Assembly (NCBI GenBank): GCA_039198225.1
Contig: JBCCTQ010000019.1
Location: 3,503 to 67,502, forward strand
Direction: 5' to 3'
Source of the DNA: JASJAR01 sp039198225
Lineage (GTDB): Bacteria; Pseudomonadota; Alphaproteobacteria; Rhodobacterales; Rhodobacteraceae
DNA length: 64,000 bases
Every line of letters starts with the position of its first letter. Position 1 is the first letter of the stretch. Under the pieces are notes generated by a model, which was not told where the DNA came from, searched no databases, and saw only the letters and a program-made list of their open reading frames with translations. This document shows, in pieces, positions 32,695-41,583 of the stretch. The translations under genes and the position numbers were made by a program.

Positions 32695-32835
32695 CTCACT
32701 CTCCTTTGACAGCTTTCTTATGGGCGCCCCGCATGGCCCCGGCAAGGCCGGTAGCGCGGCGTTGCGCGCCTTGCCTTAAGGGGCTGTTAGGTAATCGGCG
32801 CGTAAAGCGGAATAGAGCTTTATGGGGTCTTCACT

Positions 32836-33555
32836 ATGCCAGAGACATTGGACGACTTCCTCCAAAACCGTCCACCTACGCCGGATCGCCCGTTACTAGG
32901 TCAGACAGTGCTCCTTGTGGAAGACAGCCGCTTCGCGTCCGAAGCGATCCGGCTTTTGTGCCTCCGTTCGGGAGCGCGGATCCGGCGTGCGGACACGCTC
33001 CGCTCTGCCGCACGGCATTTACGGACGTATCATCCGTCGGTTCTAATTGTCGATATGGGTCTCCCTGACGGGTCAGGGCTCGACCTCGTGGCAGAACTCA
33101 GCCGGGCTGCTCCCCGCGTGCCGGTCATCCTCGCAACGTCAGGCGATGACGCGATGGAAACCGCCGCGCTCAGCGCAGGCGCGGACGGGTTTTTGAGCAA
33201 ACCCATGGTCAACCTCGCCGCATTCCAGGAAGCGGTGTTGTCGCGGCTTCCGGAAGACGTGCGTCCGAACGGGCTCCGTCCGGTGCCGATGCAAGATGTG
33301 GACCCTGACCGGGTCGCCTACCGTGACGATCTCGCCCATATCGTCGAAATCCTTGGCGATAAAACCGATCCGGCCACGTTGGATTATGCAACGGCCTTTC
33401 TGGGCGGCGTTGCCAAATCGGCTGAAGACGGAGAGCTTTTGGGCGCGGTGGACGATCTTAGCCGTTGCCAAAAGGAAGGCGCGCCCACGGGGAGCGCCAT
33501 GGCACGCGTGTCGGGGTTGATCGAAGAACGGCTGAGCCTGCCCCAGGCGGTCTAA
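32836..33555 (+). CDS. Response regulator with receiver domain and helical C-terminal part
   Basis: A 239-residue protein. The receiver domain covers about residues 20-145: LVEDS holds the acidic pocket, VLIVDMGLPDGSGLDL the phosphorylated aspartate, ILATSGDD the Thr/Ser and FLSKP the lysine. The C-terminal 90 residues (YRDDLAHIVEILGDKTDPATLDYATAFLGGVAKSAEDGELL) are helical without DNA-binding motif, so it probably works by protein contact. No histidine kinase is nearby. Its stop overlaps the end of the D-lactate dehydrogenase gene on the other strand. Confidence 0.88.
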   Translation: MPETLDDFLQNRPPTPDRPLLGQTVLLVEDSRFASEAIRLLCLRSGARIRRADTLRSAARHLRTYHPSVLIVDMGLPDGSGLDLVAELSRAAPRVPVILATSGDDAMETAALSAGADGFLSKPMVNLAAFQEAVLSRLPEDVRPNGLRPVPMQDVDPDRVAYRDDLAHIVEILGDKTDPATLDYATAFLGGVAKSAEDGELLGAVDDLSRCQKEGAPTGSAMARVSGLIEERLSLPQAV

Positions 33556-35285
33556 CCCGGAGCGTCGTAGTTCCGTCCTTTCGGCATTTTTCCGATGCCG
33601 GGATTGAAAGAATTGGTCGGGTCACAGCACCGGTAATGGTCGGCCAGGTCGGGCTTGGCTTTGTAGAGATGGCCCACATTGTGTTCGGCCGGATATTCTG
33701 CGCCGCGTTGGTCGAGAAGAGCGAGCATCTCTTCTTTCAGCGCCTTCAGATCGACGCCTTTTTTCACAACGTAATCCTGATGCAAAACGTGGCACATAAA
33801 GTGCCCGTAATAGAGTTTGTGGACGATCTTGTCGTCAATCTCGGGGGGCAAAACCTCGTACCAATCCCGGTCGTTCCGGCGGAGCGCGATATCAAGCGGG
33901 ATGATTTCTTCGACATCTTTGGAATGGATCGCCATATAGCGCACCGCCGCGCCAGCCGCGGCAAAGCGGTGGAGCCCCGCAATCTTGGCCTCCCGCGCGG
34001 TACATTCAAAAAAGCCACCGTCCCGGCCTTCAAAATGCTCTTCGAGGAAAGCCGCAGCCTCATCAATGCCGGTGTCGCGCATTTTGAGGATGAGGTGATG
34101 ACGGTAGGCGTCGCGGAAGCAACGCATCCGCTTTGGCAAAACCGGCGGGGTGAGCCGAGAAATTAGCTGCATCGCGCGATCGGTGAAATTCGACAGGCCA
34201 GGCACATGCCGCAGGCGGGCGTCGATCGCGCCCTTTAGGGCAAAAAACGTCGGCAAGCGGTCCGTGCCGAGCCAATCGATCATCATGACCGTGTCTTTGC
34301 CGTAGCGTTCGGCAATATCGAAGACTTCGCGCTCCATATATTCGGCTGAGACCGGGAGCGTTTTGAATTCTGCGAGGATATGGCGGCGGAGTTCGGTTAG
34401 ATCCTGCACCGAATTCGTACCTATATAGAAGGTCTTTTCTGCGTCGGGCTTGGCATACGTGTCAAGCCGGACCGCGAAGACCCCGAGTTTGCCCGCACAA
34501 CCCGACGTCTCATAGAGCCGGCGCTTATCGGCATTGTACCGCGCCGGGGTCGGGGCATCGACGTCGCGGACCTGGGCTTCGTAATCGGTCGACGAGGCTT
34601 TCCGATTGGTAGGCGGCGGCGTGGCGTCGAAATTGCCGTCTTCAAGGCGGGTCAAGACTTCTTCCGGGGTCTCCCCAAGATCAAGGCCAAGGTGATTGAC
34701 GAGCACGAGTTCGCCGTCTTCCCGCAGCTGGGCATAGAGCGAGAGCTCGGTATAGGACGGGCCGCGTTCGACGAGGGAGCCGCCGGAATTGTTGCAGACC
34801 CCACCCACGATGGAGGCTCCAATACAGGACGAGCCGATCACCGAATGGGGTTCGCGACCCAAAGGCGCCAACATTTTTTCGAGCCGGAACAGTGTTGAGC
34901 CTGGGAAGGCCAAGGCCTGGCGGCCGCGATTGAGAAGATGGATCTGGTCCATCCGCCTTGTGTTGATCAGAACAACATCCCGGTCATAGCGCCCAGAAGG
35001 AGTCGAGCCTTCGGTAAGACCCGTATTCGCGGCCTGCATGATGACGATCTTGTCGGCGGCCACGCAAGCTTCGAGAACCTGCCATTGCTCCAAAAGGCTG
35101 CCGGGCTGCACCACGCAGAGCGCTTCCCCTTCGCCGGAGCGAAACCCCCGGCGAAACCGTTCCGTGGCGCGGGCGCCGGTGAGCACGTGGGAGGTCCCCA
35201 CCACGTCCCGGAACCGGGACAAAAGTGCGTCATTTCCCATGGCTGGCTTATCCGCCACGCCGCCATCCATCATGCTGCCATCCAT
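33552..35285 (-). CDS. dld: Quinone-dependent D-lactate dehydrogenase
   Basis: A 577-residue FAD enzyme of the E. coli Dld type (571 residues there). It oxidises D-lactate to pyruvate at the inner face of the membrane and passes electrons to quinone. The FAD domain has ANTGLTEGSTPSG, INTRRMDQIHLLN, FPGSTLF, and SSCIGASIVGGVCNNSGGSLVERGP. The C-terminal part has HNVGHLYKAKPDLADHYRCCDPTNSFNPGIGKMPK. The ATG at 35285 follows AGGGGG. It is third in the leftward unit with the TRAP genes, 11 bases after the permease, so the imported substrate is probably lactate. Confidence 0.95.
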   Translation of the reverse strand: MDGSMMDGGVADKPAMGNDALLSRFRDVVGTSHVLTGARATERFRRGFRSGEGEALCVVQPGSLLEQWQVLEACVAADKIVIMQAANTGLTEGSTPSGRYDRDVVLINTRRMDQIHLLNRGRQALAFPGSTLFRLEKMLAPLGREPHSVIGSSCIGASIVGGVCNNSGGSLVERGPSYTELSLYAQLREDGELVLVNHLGLDLGETPEEVLTRLEDGNFDATPPPTNRKASSTDYEAQVRDVDAPTPARYNADKRRLYETSGCAGKLGVFAVRLDTYAKPDAEKTFYIGTNSVQDLTELRRHILAEFKTLPVSAEYMEREVFDIAERYGKDTVMMIDWLGTDRLPTFFALKGAIDARLRHVPGLSNFTDRAMQLISRLTPPVLPKRMRCFRDAYRHHLILKMRDTGIDEAAAFLEEHFEGRDGGFFECTAREAKIAGLHRFAAAGAAVRYMAIHSKDVEEIIPLDIALRRNDRDWYEVLPPEIDDKIVHKLYYGHFMCHVLHQDYVVKKGVDLKALKEEMLALLDQRGAEYPAEHNVGHLYKAKPDLADHYRCCDPTNSFNPGIGKMPKGRNYDAPG

Positions 35286-35296
35286 TGTTGCGCCCC

Positions 35297-37369
35297 CTAG
35301 TAAGCCACTGACGGAAGCCAGGTGGCAAGGGTTGGCCAGAGGAAGACCAACGCGAGGCCGGTCAGTTGGAGAAGGACGAAGGGGATGATCCCGCGGTAAA
35401 TGTCCGTCAGCCTGATCTCCGGTGGGCAAACGCCTTTAAGGTAGAACAGCGCAAAACCAACCGGCGGAGTAAGGAAACTCGTCTGAAGCGTCACCGCGAC
35501 GAGGATCACAAACCAGATGAGGGCAGGCTCGTCGATGACCCCGAAGCCCGGAATGTCCATGCCGAGCCCGTTGATGATCGGGCGCATGAGCGGGAGGACG
35601 ATGAGGGTTATTTCAATCCAGTCGAGGACGAAGCCTAAGAGAAACACGATGAAGAGAATGAAGATCACCGTTCCATTGGGCCCAAGCCCAGTGCCCGCGA
35701 CCATGTTTTCGATCAACTCATCGCCGCCGAGCTCGCGGAGGACGTAGGAAAACACCGTCGCCCCAAGAAAGATCGCGAAGATGTACGCGGTGGTGTTGAA
35801 GGTCGACACCATCACATTCCAGATCTTTTTGAGATCGAGCTTGCGGTAGCCGAGGGCCAAGAGGAGCGCCCCCAAAGCGCCAATGCCCGAGGCTTCGGTC
35901 GGTGTCGTGAGCCCCGCGAAGATCGAACCCAGAACGGCGAGGATCAGGGCCAGCGTCGGCAGAACCGCGATCATGACGTCTTTGACGGCCACCCAGTCGG
36001 GGGCTTTTGCGCCTTCCGGCACCGGGGCTGCATCGCGTTTGATAAGGGCAAGAACGAAAATGTAGGTGAGATAGAGAACCCCAATGATCACGCCAGGAAA
36101 CACCGCCGCCATGAAGAGATCACCCACAGAAAGGGCCATCTGGTCGGCCATGATGACGAGCATGATTGATGGCGGGATGAGGATGCCTAAGGTTCCCGAG
36201 GCGCTCACCACACCGGCCGCAAGGCTCGGCGCGTAGCGCTGCTCCATCATCGATGGGAGGGACAGCACCCCAAGAAGCACCACAGAAGCGCCGATAATGC
36301 CGGTCGAGGCGGCGAGGATGATGCCGATGAGCGTGACCGTGATGGCAAGGCCGCCCCGCACAGTGCCGAAGAGCCGCTGCATCGAATTCATCAACCGCTC
36401 GGCCACACCGCTTTCATCAAGCATGAGCCCCATGAAAATAAACATCGGTAGTGCGACGAGCACCGCGTTCGACATGGTCGCGTAAACTCGGTTCACCACC
36501 GCGCCAAGGGTGAGGTAATCGAGCCCTGTGAATGTGCTTTCGAGCCCCGTCCAGAGCATGAGGTCATTGTCGAATAGATAGGCAAGGCCGCAGAACGCGA
36601 CGCCAATTCCCGCAAGGACCCAAGCGACCGGGTAGCCCATAAAAAGAAGCGCGATAAAGCTCACAAACATCGCGATGACGAGTTTCTCCTCGGTCGTCTC
36701 AACGGCGAACGTGAGCGCAAAGGCGGCCGCGGCGAAAACGGCGAGGACGAGGAGGACACGCCGGAGCCCGAGCCCTACCCGTTCGGCCGGATGTGCCACA
36801 AAAAGCGCGTGTGCGTCATGGATCAGGCGGGCGGTGGCGGCGATGGCTAAAAGAACGAAACTGACCGGGATAACTGCCTTGAACGCCCAGCGGGCCGGGA
36901 GGCCAGTCGGGCTGTCGGACCGTTCGCCGACGCGGAAACTATCGTAGAAATAGTCAAAACCCTGGTCGATCATCAGATAAATGAACGGGACCAAGAGGCA
37001 GAGGATACCGGCCACCTCGATCAACCGCTGGGTGCGGCGCGAGAGGTTCATATGGAGGACATCCACCCGGACATGGCTGTCGGTGACGAGGGCATAAGAG
37101 ATACCGATCATCGTCACGAGCCCGTAGAAATGCCACTGGATCTCATCGAGTTTCGGGTAGTTTTGGCTGAAGAGATAGCGGAGGGCGACCTGGCTGAAGA
37201 TCGCTGCGATCAGAAGCCCATTTGCCCACATGACCACATGGCCGATGGCTTTGACGAATTTGTCGAGCGCGACGGCCACCGGTTGGCGGTCAAGGTCTTC
37301 ATGCTCGAGGATATGTTCATAGGCTTCGACCGGGTCGGTGACGTCCGAATGCGGCACATCGCTTGCCAT
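35297..37369 (-). CDS. Fused TRAP transporter permease (DctQ-DctM)
   Basis: A 690-residue membrane protein joining both TRAP permease subunits. The N-terminal DctQ-like part (about 35-200) has four helices and the motif LRYLFSQNYPKLDEIQWHFY. The DctM part (about 210-685) has around 12 to 13 helices and the signatures MALPMFIFMGLMLDESG-like VALPMFIFMGL, SAST-like AASTGIIGASVVLLGVLSLPSMM and GTLGILIPPSIMLVI. Fused QM permeases of this kind belong to the branch for 2-oxo acids, lactate and aromatic or mannitol-type substrates. It sits between its solute-binding protein and dld. Confidence 0.94.
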   Translation of the reverse strand: MASDVPHSDVTDPVEAYEHILEHEDLDRQPVAVALDKFVKAIGHVVMWANGLLIAAIFSQVALRYLFSQNYPKLDEIQWHFYGLVTMIGISYALVTDSHVRVDVLHMNLSRRTQRLIEVAGILCLLVPFIYLMIDQGFDYFYDSFRVGERSDSPTGLPARWAFKAVIPVSFVLLAIAATARLIHDAHALFVAHPAERVGLGLRRVLLVLAVFAAAAFALTFAVETTEEKLVIAMFVSFIALLFMGYPVAWVLAGIGVAFCGLAYLFDNDLMLWTGLESTFTGLDYLTLGAVVNRVYATMSNAVLVALPMFIFMGLMLDESGVAERLMNSMQRLFGTVRGGLAITVTLIGIILAASTGIIGASVVLLGVLSLPSMMEQRYAPSLAAGVVSASGTLGILIPPSIMLVIMADQMALSVGDLFMAAVFPGVIIGVLYLTYIFVLALIKRDAAPVPEGAKAPDWVAVKDVMIAVLPTLALILAVLGSIFAGLTTPTEASGIGALGALLLALGYRKLDLKKIWNVMVSTFNTTAYIFAIFLGATVFSYVLRELGGDELIENMVAGTGLGPNGTVIFILFIVFLLGFVLDWIEITLIVLPLMRPIINGLGMDIPGFGVIDEPALIWFVILVAVTLQTSFLTPPVGFALFYLKGVCPPEIRLTDIYRGIIPFVLLQLTGLALVFLWPTLATWLPSVAY

Positions 37370-37425
37370 TTTCTCCTCCTCCCGGGCCGCTTGGCCCGCA
37401 CGTCATTCAAATTTGGGGGGTATTG

Positions 37426-37455
37426 GGTTGGGGCAACGAAACCGTCGCCCCAACC
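37426..37455 (-). promoter_or_regulatory. Intergenic hairpin between TRAP binding protein and permease
   Basis: GGTTGGGGC (37426-37434) pairs perfectly with GCCCCAACC (37447-37455) around a 12-base loop, between the end of dctP (37479) and the start of the permease (37369). Such hairpins act as partial terminators or 3' stabilisers that keep binding-protein mRNA more abundant than permease mRNA. Confidence 0.55.
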
Positions 37456-37478
37456 GGCACTTGGGCCCTAAAGGGCGC

Positions 37479-38525
37479 CTAGCGCGGTAGGAACGCGTTC
37501 TCTTTCCAGATCGCGTAGCCTTCGCGGAAGGCGGTCAGGTCGGCGAGAACCTTGGCAAAAAACTCGTCGTTGGCGGCCTCCTCAGCGGCAACCTCCTCCC
37601 AAGTCGAGTTGAATGCGGCGAGCATCTCGTCGGACCAGCGTTTGATCTCGACCCCGTTATTCTCGATGTTGTCGAGAATGGCGGTGTGCTGGATCGCTTC
37701 GCCTTCCGCGAAACTATCGGCCATCGATGCCTTGCAGGCGTTCTCAATGATGGCCTTGTGGTGATCGGCGGCTTCGTCCCAGACGTCCTTGTTGATCATC
37801 AATTCGAAAACCGTAGCCTGCTGGTGCCAGCCCGGGAAGTAATTGAACTTCACAAGTTTATGGAACCCGAGCCGCGCATCGATGGCCGGCATCGAAAACT
37901 CGGTTGCGTCAATCGCGCCCTTCTCCATAGCGGGGAAAATCTCACCGCCCGGGAGGAGCGACGTGGCCACGCCCATTTTCTGCATGACTTTCCCGCCGAG
38001 GCCGAAGAAACGCATTTTCAGCCCTTCTAGGTCAGATGGCGAGTTGATTTCCTGGGCAAACCAGCCGGAGGTTTCCGGGGCAATAATGGCGCAGGGGACG
38101 ACTTTCACATTGTAGCCGGCCTGGTCGTACATTTCCTGATAAAGCGAGAGACCGTTGCCGTAATAGAGCCAGGCCATGTATTCGCCTGCCTCGGGCCCAA
38201 ACGGCACGGCCGAGAAGAGCGGGGCTGCTGGGATTTTACCCGCCCAATAACCAGCCGTGGTGTAGCCAGAATTGATCTTTCCGGAGGACACCGCTTCGAG
38301 GATTTCAAATGGCGGGACAAGCTTTCCTGGCTCGTAGACTTTCATCCGAAGCGTGCCGCCAGACATCAGCTCGACTTGCTCAGCCACCCTCGGGATCGGC
38401 GAGCCGAGCCCCGGGAGCGCGGTCGAAAAGGCAATGGGCGTTTTCAACAAGAGCTTGTCTGCCGCCGTTGCCGGCGCCGCAATCAGGCTTGCCGCAACAG
38501 CGATGCTCGTGAGGGTTCGTTTCAT
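37479..38525 (-). CDS. TRAP transporter solute-binding protein (DctP family)
   Basis: A 348-residue periplasmic protein. The signal peptide is MKRTLTSIAVAASLIAAPATAA. The mature part has the DctP features: AEQVELMSGGTLRMKVYEPGKLVPPFEILEAVSSGKINSGYT, then the ligand-binding arginine in LKMRFFGLGGKVMQKMG, GGEIFPAMEKGAIDATEFSMPAID and WHQQATVFELMINKDVWD. It resembles the branch binding lactate or 2-oxo acids. GGAGGAGAC fixes the ATG at 38525. It is first in the unit with the permease and dld. Confidence 0.94.
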   Translation of the reverse strand: MKRTLTSIAVAASLIAAPATAADKLLLKTPIAFSTALPGLGSPIPRVAEQVELMSGGTLRMKVYEPGKLVPPFEILEAVSSGKINSGYTTAGYWAGKIPAAPLFSAVPFGPEAGEYMAWLYYGNGLSLYQEMYDQAGYNVKVVPCAIIAPETSGWFAQEINSPSDLEGLKMRFFGLGGKVMQKMGVATSLLPGGEIFPAMEKGAIDATEFSMPAIDARLGFHKLVKFNYFPGWHQQATVFELMINKDVWDEAADHHKAIIENACKASMADSFAEGEAIQHTAILDNIENNGVEIKRWSDEMLAAFNSTWEEVAAEEAANDEFFAKVLADLTAFREGYAIWKENAFLPR

Positions 38526-38591
38526 GGGGTCTCCTCCAGCTTTGGTTTGGAACACGGGTTCCTGAATTGGGCCCTTAAGGCGGTGGTCGCA

Positions 38592-38627
38592 CAGTGGTTT
38601 ATAATATTTACCACTGATACCCGTCAA
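38592..38627 (-). promoter_or_regulatory. Promoter and operator of the TRAP-dld unit
   Basis: On the minus strand, -35 TTGACG (38622-38627), a 17-base spacer and -10 TTATAA (38599-38604) make a good sigma-70 promoter 67 or more bases before the dctP start. The perfect inverted repeat CAGTGGT (38592-38598) and ACCACTG (38610-38616), 11 bases apart, straddles the -10. TGGT/ACCA half sites are typical of FadR-type GntR regulators such as the one encoded divergently at 38861. Confidence 0.6.
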
Positions 38628-38860
38628 CTCTATGACCATGACCAGGAGGTGCTTTGATTTGTATCAATTGGCGTGGGGATTGGGTTCTCGTTGTCGTCGG
38701 CTTGCCGTTTTCACATCGCCGGAATGTTAAATAAGTTCAATATTTCAGCATATTGAAAGCGATGGGTTTAGCGCGGGGTCAAAGGTTGCAAGTTTCCGAG
38801 CGTTGGTTATTTTACTTTACCATACACCCCAATTTACACAGCAAACCCGAGACGCTCCCG

Positions 38861-39634
38861 ATGCCCACATCCTCACTTTTCGAACCCGTCGGACACGAAT
38901 CAGTGGCCGCGGCAGTGGTGGCGCAAGTCGAAGACCTCATCGCCTCAGGGATCCTCAAACAAGGAAGGAAACTGCCCTCGGAACGGGATCTGGCCGAACG
39001 GCTCGGCGTGTCGCGGCCAAAACTCCGCGAGGCGCTCCAGATCCTCGAAGAGCGAGGGCTGGTGGTGACGAAACACGGCGAAGGCAGTTTCGTTGCCCCG
39101 CTCACTGGCCAGGCGATTCTACCGGCCCTCTTGGCGCTTTACGGACGCCATGAACCGGCTTTCTTTGACTATCTCGAATATCGCCGGGCGCAGGAAGGAT
39201 TTGCTGCGCGCCTTGCAGCCCAACGGGCGACCGGTATCGACCGAGAGCGGATCGCGGCCATCCTTGCGACGCTCGAAAAAGCCTGGGCCGAGGGAGATAC
39301 GGAAACATCTCGGGAATCCGATTTTGACCTCCACGCGGCTATTGTCGATGCAAGCCAAAATGCAACGCTCATTCATATCATGGCGTCGATCTACGAATTG
39401 ACCCGCCAGGGCGTGTTTTACAATCGCGACTTCCTCATGACGATTGACGGATCCGGCCGCCGCCTCCTCGATCAGCATTTGGCCTTAGGCCAAGCCGTGA
39501 TCCAGGGCGATGCGGACCGGGCCGAGACCGCCGCGTTTGAACATCTCGATTTTGTCGAGCAATCCTTCCGATTTGGACTTGAACAAGAGCGCCGCGAGGT
39601 CTTGGCCGAAAAGCGTCGAATGATGGCAAAGTAA
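38861..39634 (+). CDS. FadR-family GntR regulator (LldR/PdhR-like)
   Basis: A 257-residue repressor or activator. The winged helix-turn-helix (about 12-75) has LIASGILKQGRKLPSERDLAERLGVSRPKLREALQILEERGLVVTKHGEGSFV, the FadR/PdhR hallmark. The C-terminal FCD domain has metal-ligand candidates in DFDLHAAIVDASQN and HLALGQAVIQGDADRAETAAFEHLDFV. LldR and PdhR bind lactate or pyruvate there. The ATG at 38861 has a weak ribosome site. It is divergent from the TRAP-dld unit and most likely controls it. Confidence 0.9.
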   Translation: MPTSSLFEPVGHESVAAAVVAQVEDLIASGILKQGRKLPSERDLAERLGVSRPKLREALQILEERGLVVTKHGEGSFVAPLTGQAILPALLALYGRHEPAFFDYLEYRRAQEGFAARLAAQRATGIDRERIAAILATLEKAWAEGDTETSRESDFDLHAAIVDASQNATLIHIMASIYELTRQGVFYNRDFLMTIDGSGRRLLDQHLALGQAVIQGDADRAETAAFEHLDFVEQSFRFGLEQERREVLAEKRRMMAK

Positions 39635-40009
39635 AGGTTCGACATTTGCCGAATTGGCCCCTTTACTAGACGCCAATTGCAACCGAGCGGCTCTTTTGCG
39701 CGCTACGAGGCCGCTTGCTGGGAAATGGACGACCGTCTTGCGACTTTCCCGAACCAAGCGAAGTGGCTATCCGGCGAGCCCGATGACGAAATGGAGCGAC
39801 GATGTTCCGCGGCGGCTGGCTCGCTGGAAGTGGTCGACATAGACCACGAGCAATGGAGGCAATGGCCCAAACAGGTTGCGCCGCTGCCGGACTGGTCCAG
39901 ATCAAAGAGCCCACCTGCCGCTAGCGCCGATCCTTTCTTTTGTGGATGACGACAACGAACAATCATCCGGTGCAGGCGGAACAAACTCCGATTGAGCCCG
40001 ATTGAAGTA
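39635..40009. other. Gap with no recognised gene
   Basis: This gap of 375 bases lies between the FadR-type regulator and the end of tonB. Short frames on both strands have no recognisable sequence. I see no strong hairpin or repeat. Confidence 0.45.
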
Positions 40010-41206
40010 TCAGTTCCCCTGTCCCAGGCTGACAAATTCATAACTCAGCTCCGGCAAGCCACGGGGCGGCGGAGGAAACGGTGCGGCGCGGTAGACATGT
40101 CGCACTGCCGCTTGGTCGAGGCGAGCGCTGCCGGACGGACGGATTATTCGCGCAGAGGCGACGGACCCGTTTGGCGCAATGCGGAAGCCAATTACCGTTT
40201 GCCCCCGCTGGAGGCCGTTCGGCTTGCGGACCCGGTCAAGCCGCGCGCGGACCTGGCCTTCGTAGTTACTGACGGATGCTGAATTTCCGGGTTGGGCCCG
40301 GTTGGACGGATTATTTGAGCGTTGCGAGCTGTCAGCGTTTTCCGATCCATCGCTGATGCCGCGCCGTGTATTTTCGGCACCGCCGACCGATGGGGATAGC
40401 GCTGGCGGATCGGAGCGCGGTTCGGGCCGAGGCCGCGGGCGTTGGGTTGAGGCTACGGGGCGTCTCACCTCAATCGGAACAGATTCCAGGATTTCGGGCA
40501 GGGTCCGCTCCGCTTCTCGGTTTTCGGCAGAATTGGGCGAGAGCGTTTCGCTTAGCTCCGGCGGTGGCTCAGCAGGAGCAAGTGCAACGCGATCGGCTAC
40601 GTCCGGCTGAACAGCCTCTTCGGGTTGCGTGGGTTCTGGATCGGTTTCCTCCGGCCGGGGCTCTGGCGGAGCGGCGCGCACAGTCTCGCGCGGCGCTTCT
40701 GGATTGGCGGCGTTAGGGAGGATCGCCTGTTCGAGAGCGCGATTGAGTTCGATCGGTTGGCTTGCATCAGGTAATTCTGGCGGTGGCGCCGTCTCACGCA
40801 TTTGGCCCTCAGGCTCGGCCGAGGTCTCGGTCGGGATATTCTCCTCTGCCACGCCCAAATCCTGACCAGGACGAGTGGGTTCTGTTACTGCCACTGCCGT
40901 GTCCACCGGAAGGTCCGCTGCCTGGCTCGTATCGGCCGGGGCTACTGCGTCGCTTCGCTCCGGTTCCAACGTCTCCGCCCGTTCAATCGGCGTTTCGTTG
41001 GGTTCTTGAAGCGAAGCGGGAATTTCCGGAACCATTATGCCCTGAACCATGTCGGCAAAGCTATTGCCGAGCCGCGCTTCTGTAGTTGGGGCGCCGCCTT
41101 GGATCTGCGCCTTGCGTTCCGTCCAAATTCCAGCGGCGAGCGCAACGTGCACCGCCAAAGAGAGCACCAAAGCGACAATTACGCCGCTCCAGGTCAGGCG
41201 CGTCAC
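40010..41206 (-). CDS. tonB: TonB-type energy transducer
   Basis: A 398-residue protein. One N-terminal membrane helix (VIVALVLSLAVHVALAAGIW) with the conserved Ser-x3-His pattern (SLAVH) links to ExbB/ExbD. A very long Pro/Glu-rich periplasmic stretch spans about residues 55-300. The C-terminal TonB domain (about 310-398) has YEGQVRARLDRVRKPNGLQRGQTVIGFRIAPNGSVASARIIRPSGSARLDQAAV and FPPPP. It passes proton-motive energy to outer-membrane receptors. The start is a GTG overlapping the stop of exbD. It is last in the receptor-exb-tonB unit. Confidence 0.93.
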   Translation of the reverse strand: MTRLTWSGVIVALVLSLAVHVALAAGIWTERKAQIQGGAPTTEARLGNSFADMVQGIMVPEIPASLQEPNETPIERAETLEPERSDAVAPADTSQAADLPVDTAVAVTEPTRPGQDLGVAEENIPTETSAEPEGQMRETAPPPELPDASQPIELNRALEQAILPNAANPEAPRETVRAAPPEPRPEETDPEPTQPEEAVQPDVADRVALAPAEPPPELSETLSPNSAENREAERTLPEILESVPIEVRRPVASTQRPRPRPEPRSDPPALSPSVGGAENTRRGISDGSENADSSQRSNNPSNRAQPGNSASVSNYEGQVRARLDRVRKPNGLQRGQTVIGFRIAPNGSVASARIIRPSGSARLDQAAVRHVYRAAPFPPPPRGLPELSYEFVSLGQGN

Positions 41207-41583
41207 CGGAGGCCTTTCTCGGTCACGACGACAATTTTGTCTGCACCACCAAGCCGCAGCATGTCGGCAACCTCCAACAAACGCACCGCCGGCAATTCGC
41301 GGTCCGGCAGAAGTCTAACGGACTCGGCCATGGAAACAGGGGAGCTGAAACTCGCCGGATCTACCTCTGCGCCCTGGAACGTGACGCGACCGTCAGGGAA
41401 GATCACCAATGCGTCGGCGGGCTGCGCGCCGTCGAGCTGGACTGTGTCGACGAGTTCGATGGAAGAATCGACCGGCGGCGCAATCGTGCCCGCGATCAGA
41501 AAAAAGACCAACATCAGAAAAACTACATTGATCAACGCAATCGTGGGCTCTCGGCGCTGGCCGTATCCCCGCGTTCCCTTCAT
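41203..41583 (-). CDS. exbD: ExbD-like biopolymer transport protein (second copy)
   Basis: A 126-residue protein with one N-terminal membrane helix (PTIALINVVFLMLVFFLIAGTI) and a periplasmic domain ending KIVVVTEKGLR. ExbD normally has an essential membrane aspartate at the start of the helix (PLIDVMF); here that position reads ALINVVF, with Asn instead of Asp. The paralogue encoded just upstream keeps PLIDIIF. Loss of the proton-carrying Asp in one of two subunits suggests a specialised, non-translocating partner. ATGA overlaps join it to the gene before and GTGA to tonB. Confidence 0.85.
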   Translation of the reverse strand: MKGTRGYGQRREPTIALINVVFLMLVFFLIAGTIAPPVDSSIELVDTVQLDGAQPADALVIFPDGRVTFQGAEVDPASFSSPVSMAESVRLLPDRELPAVRLLEVADMLRLGGADKIVVVTEKGLR

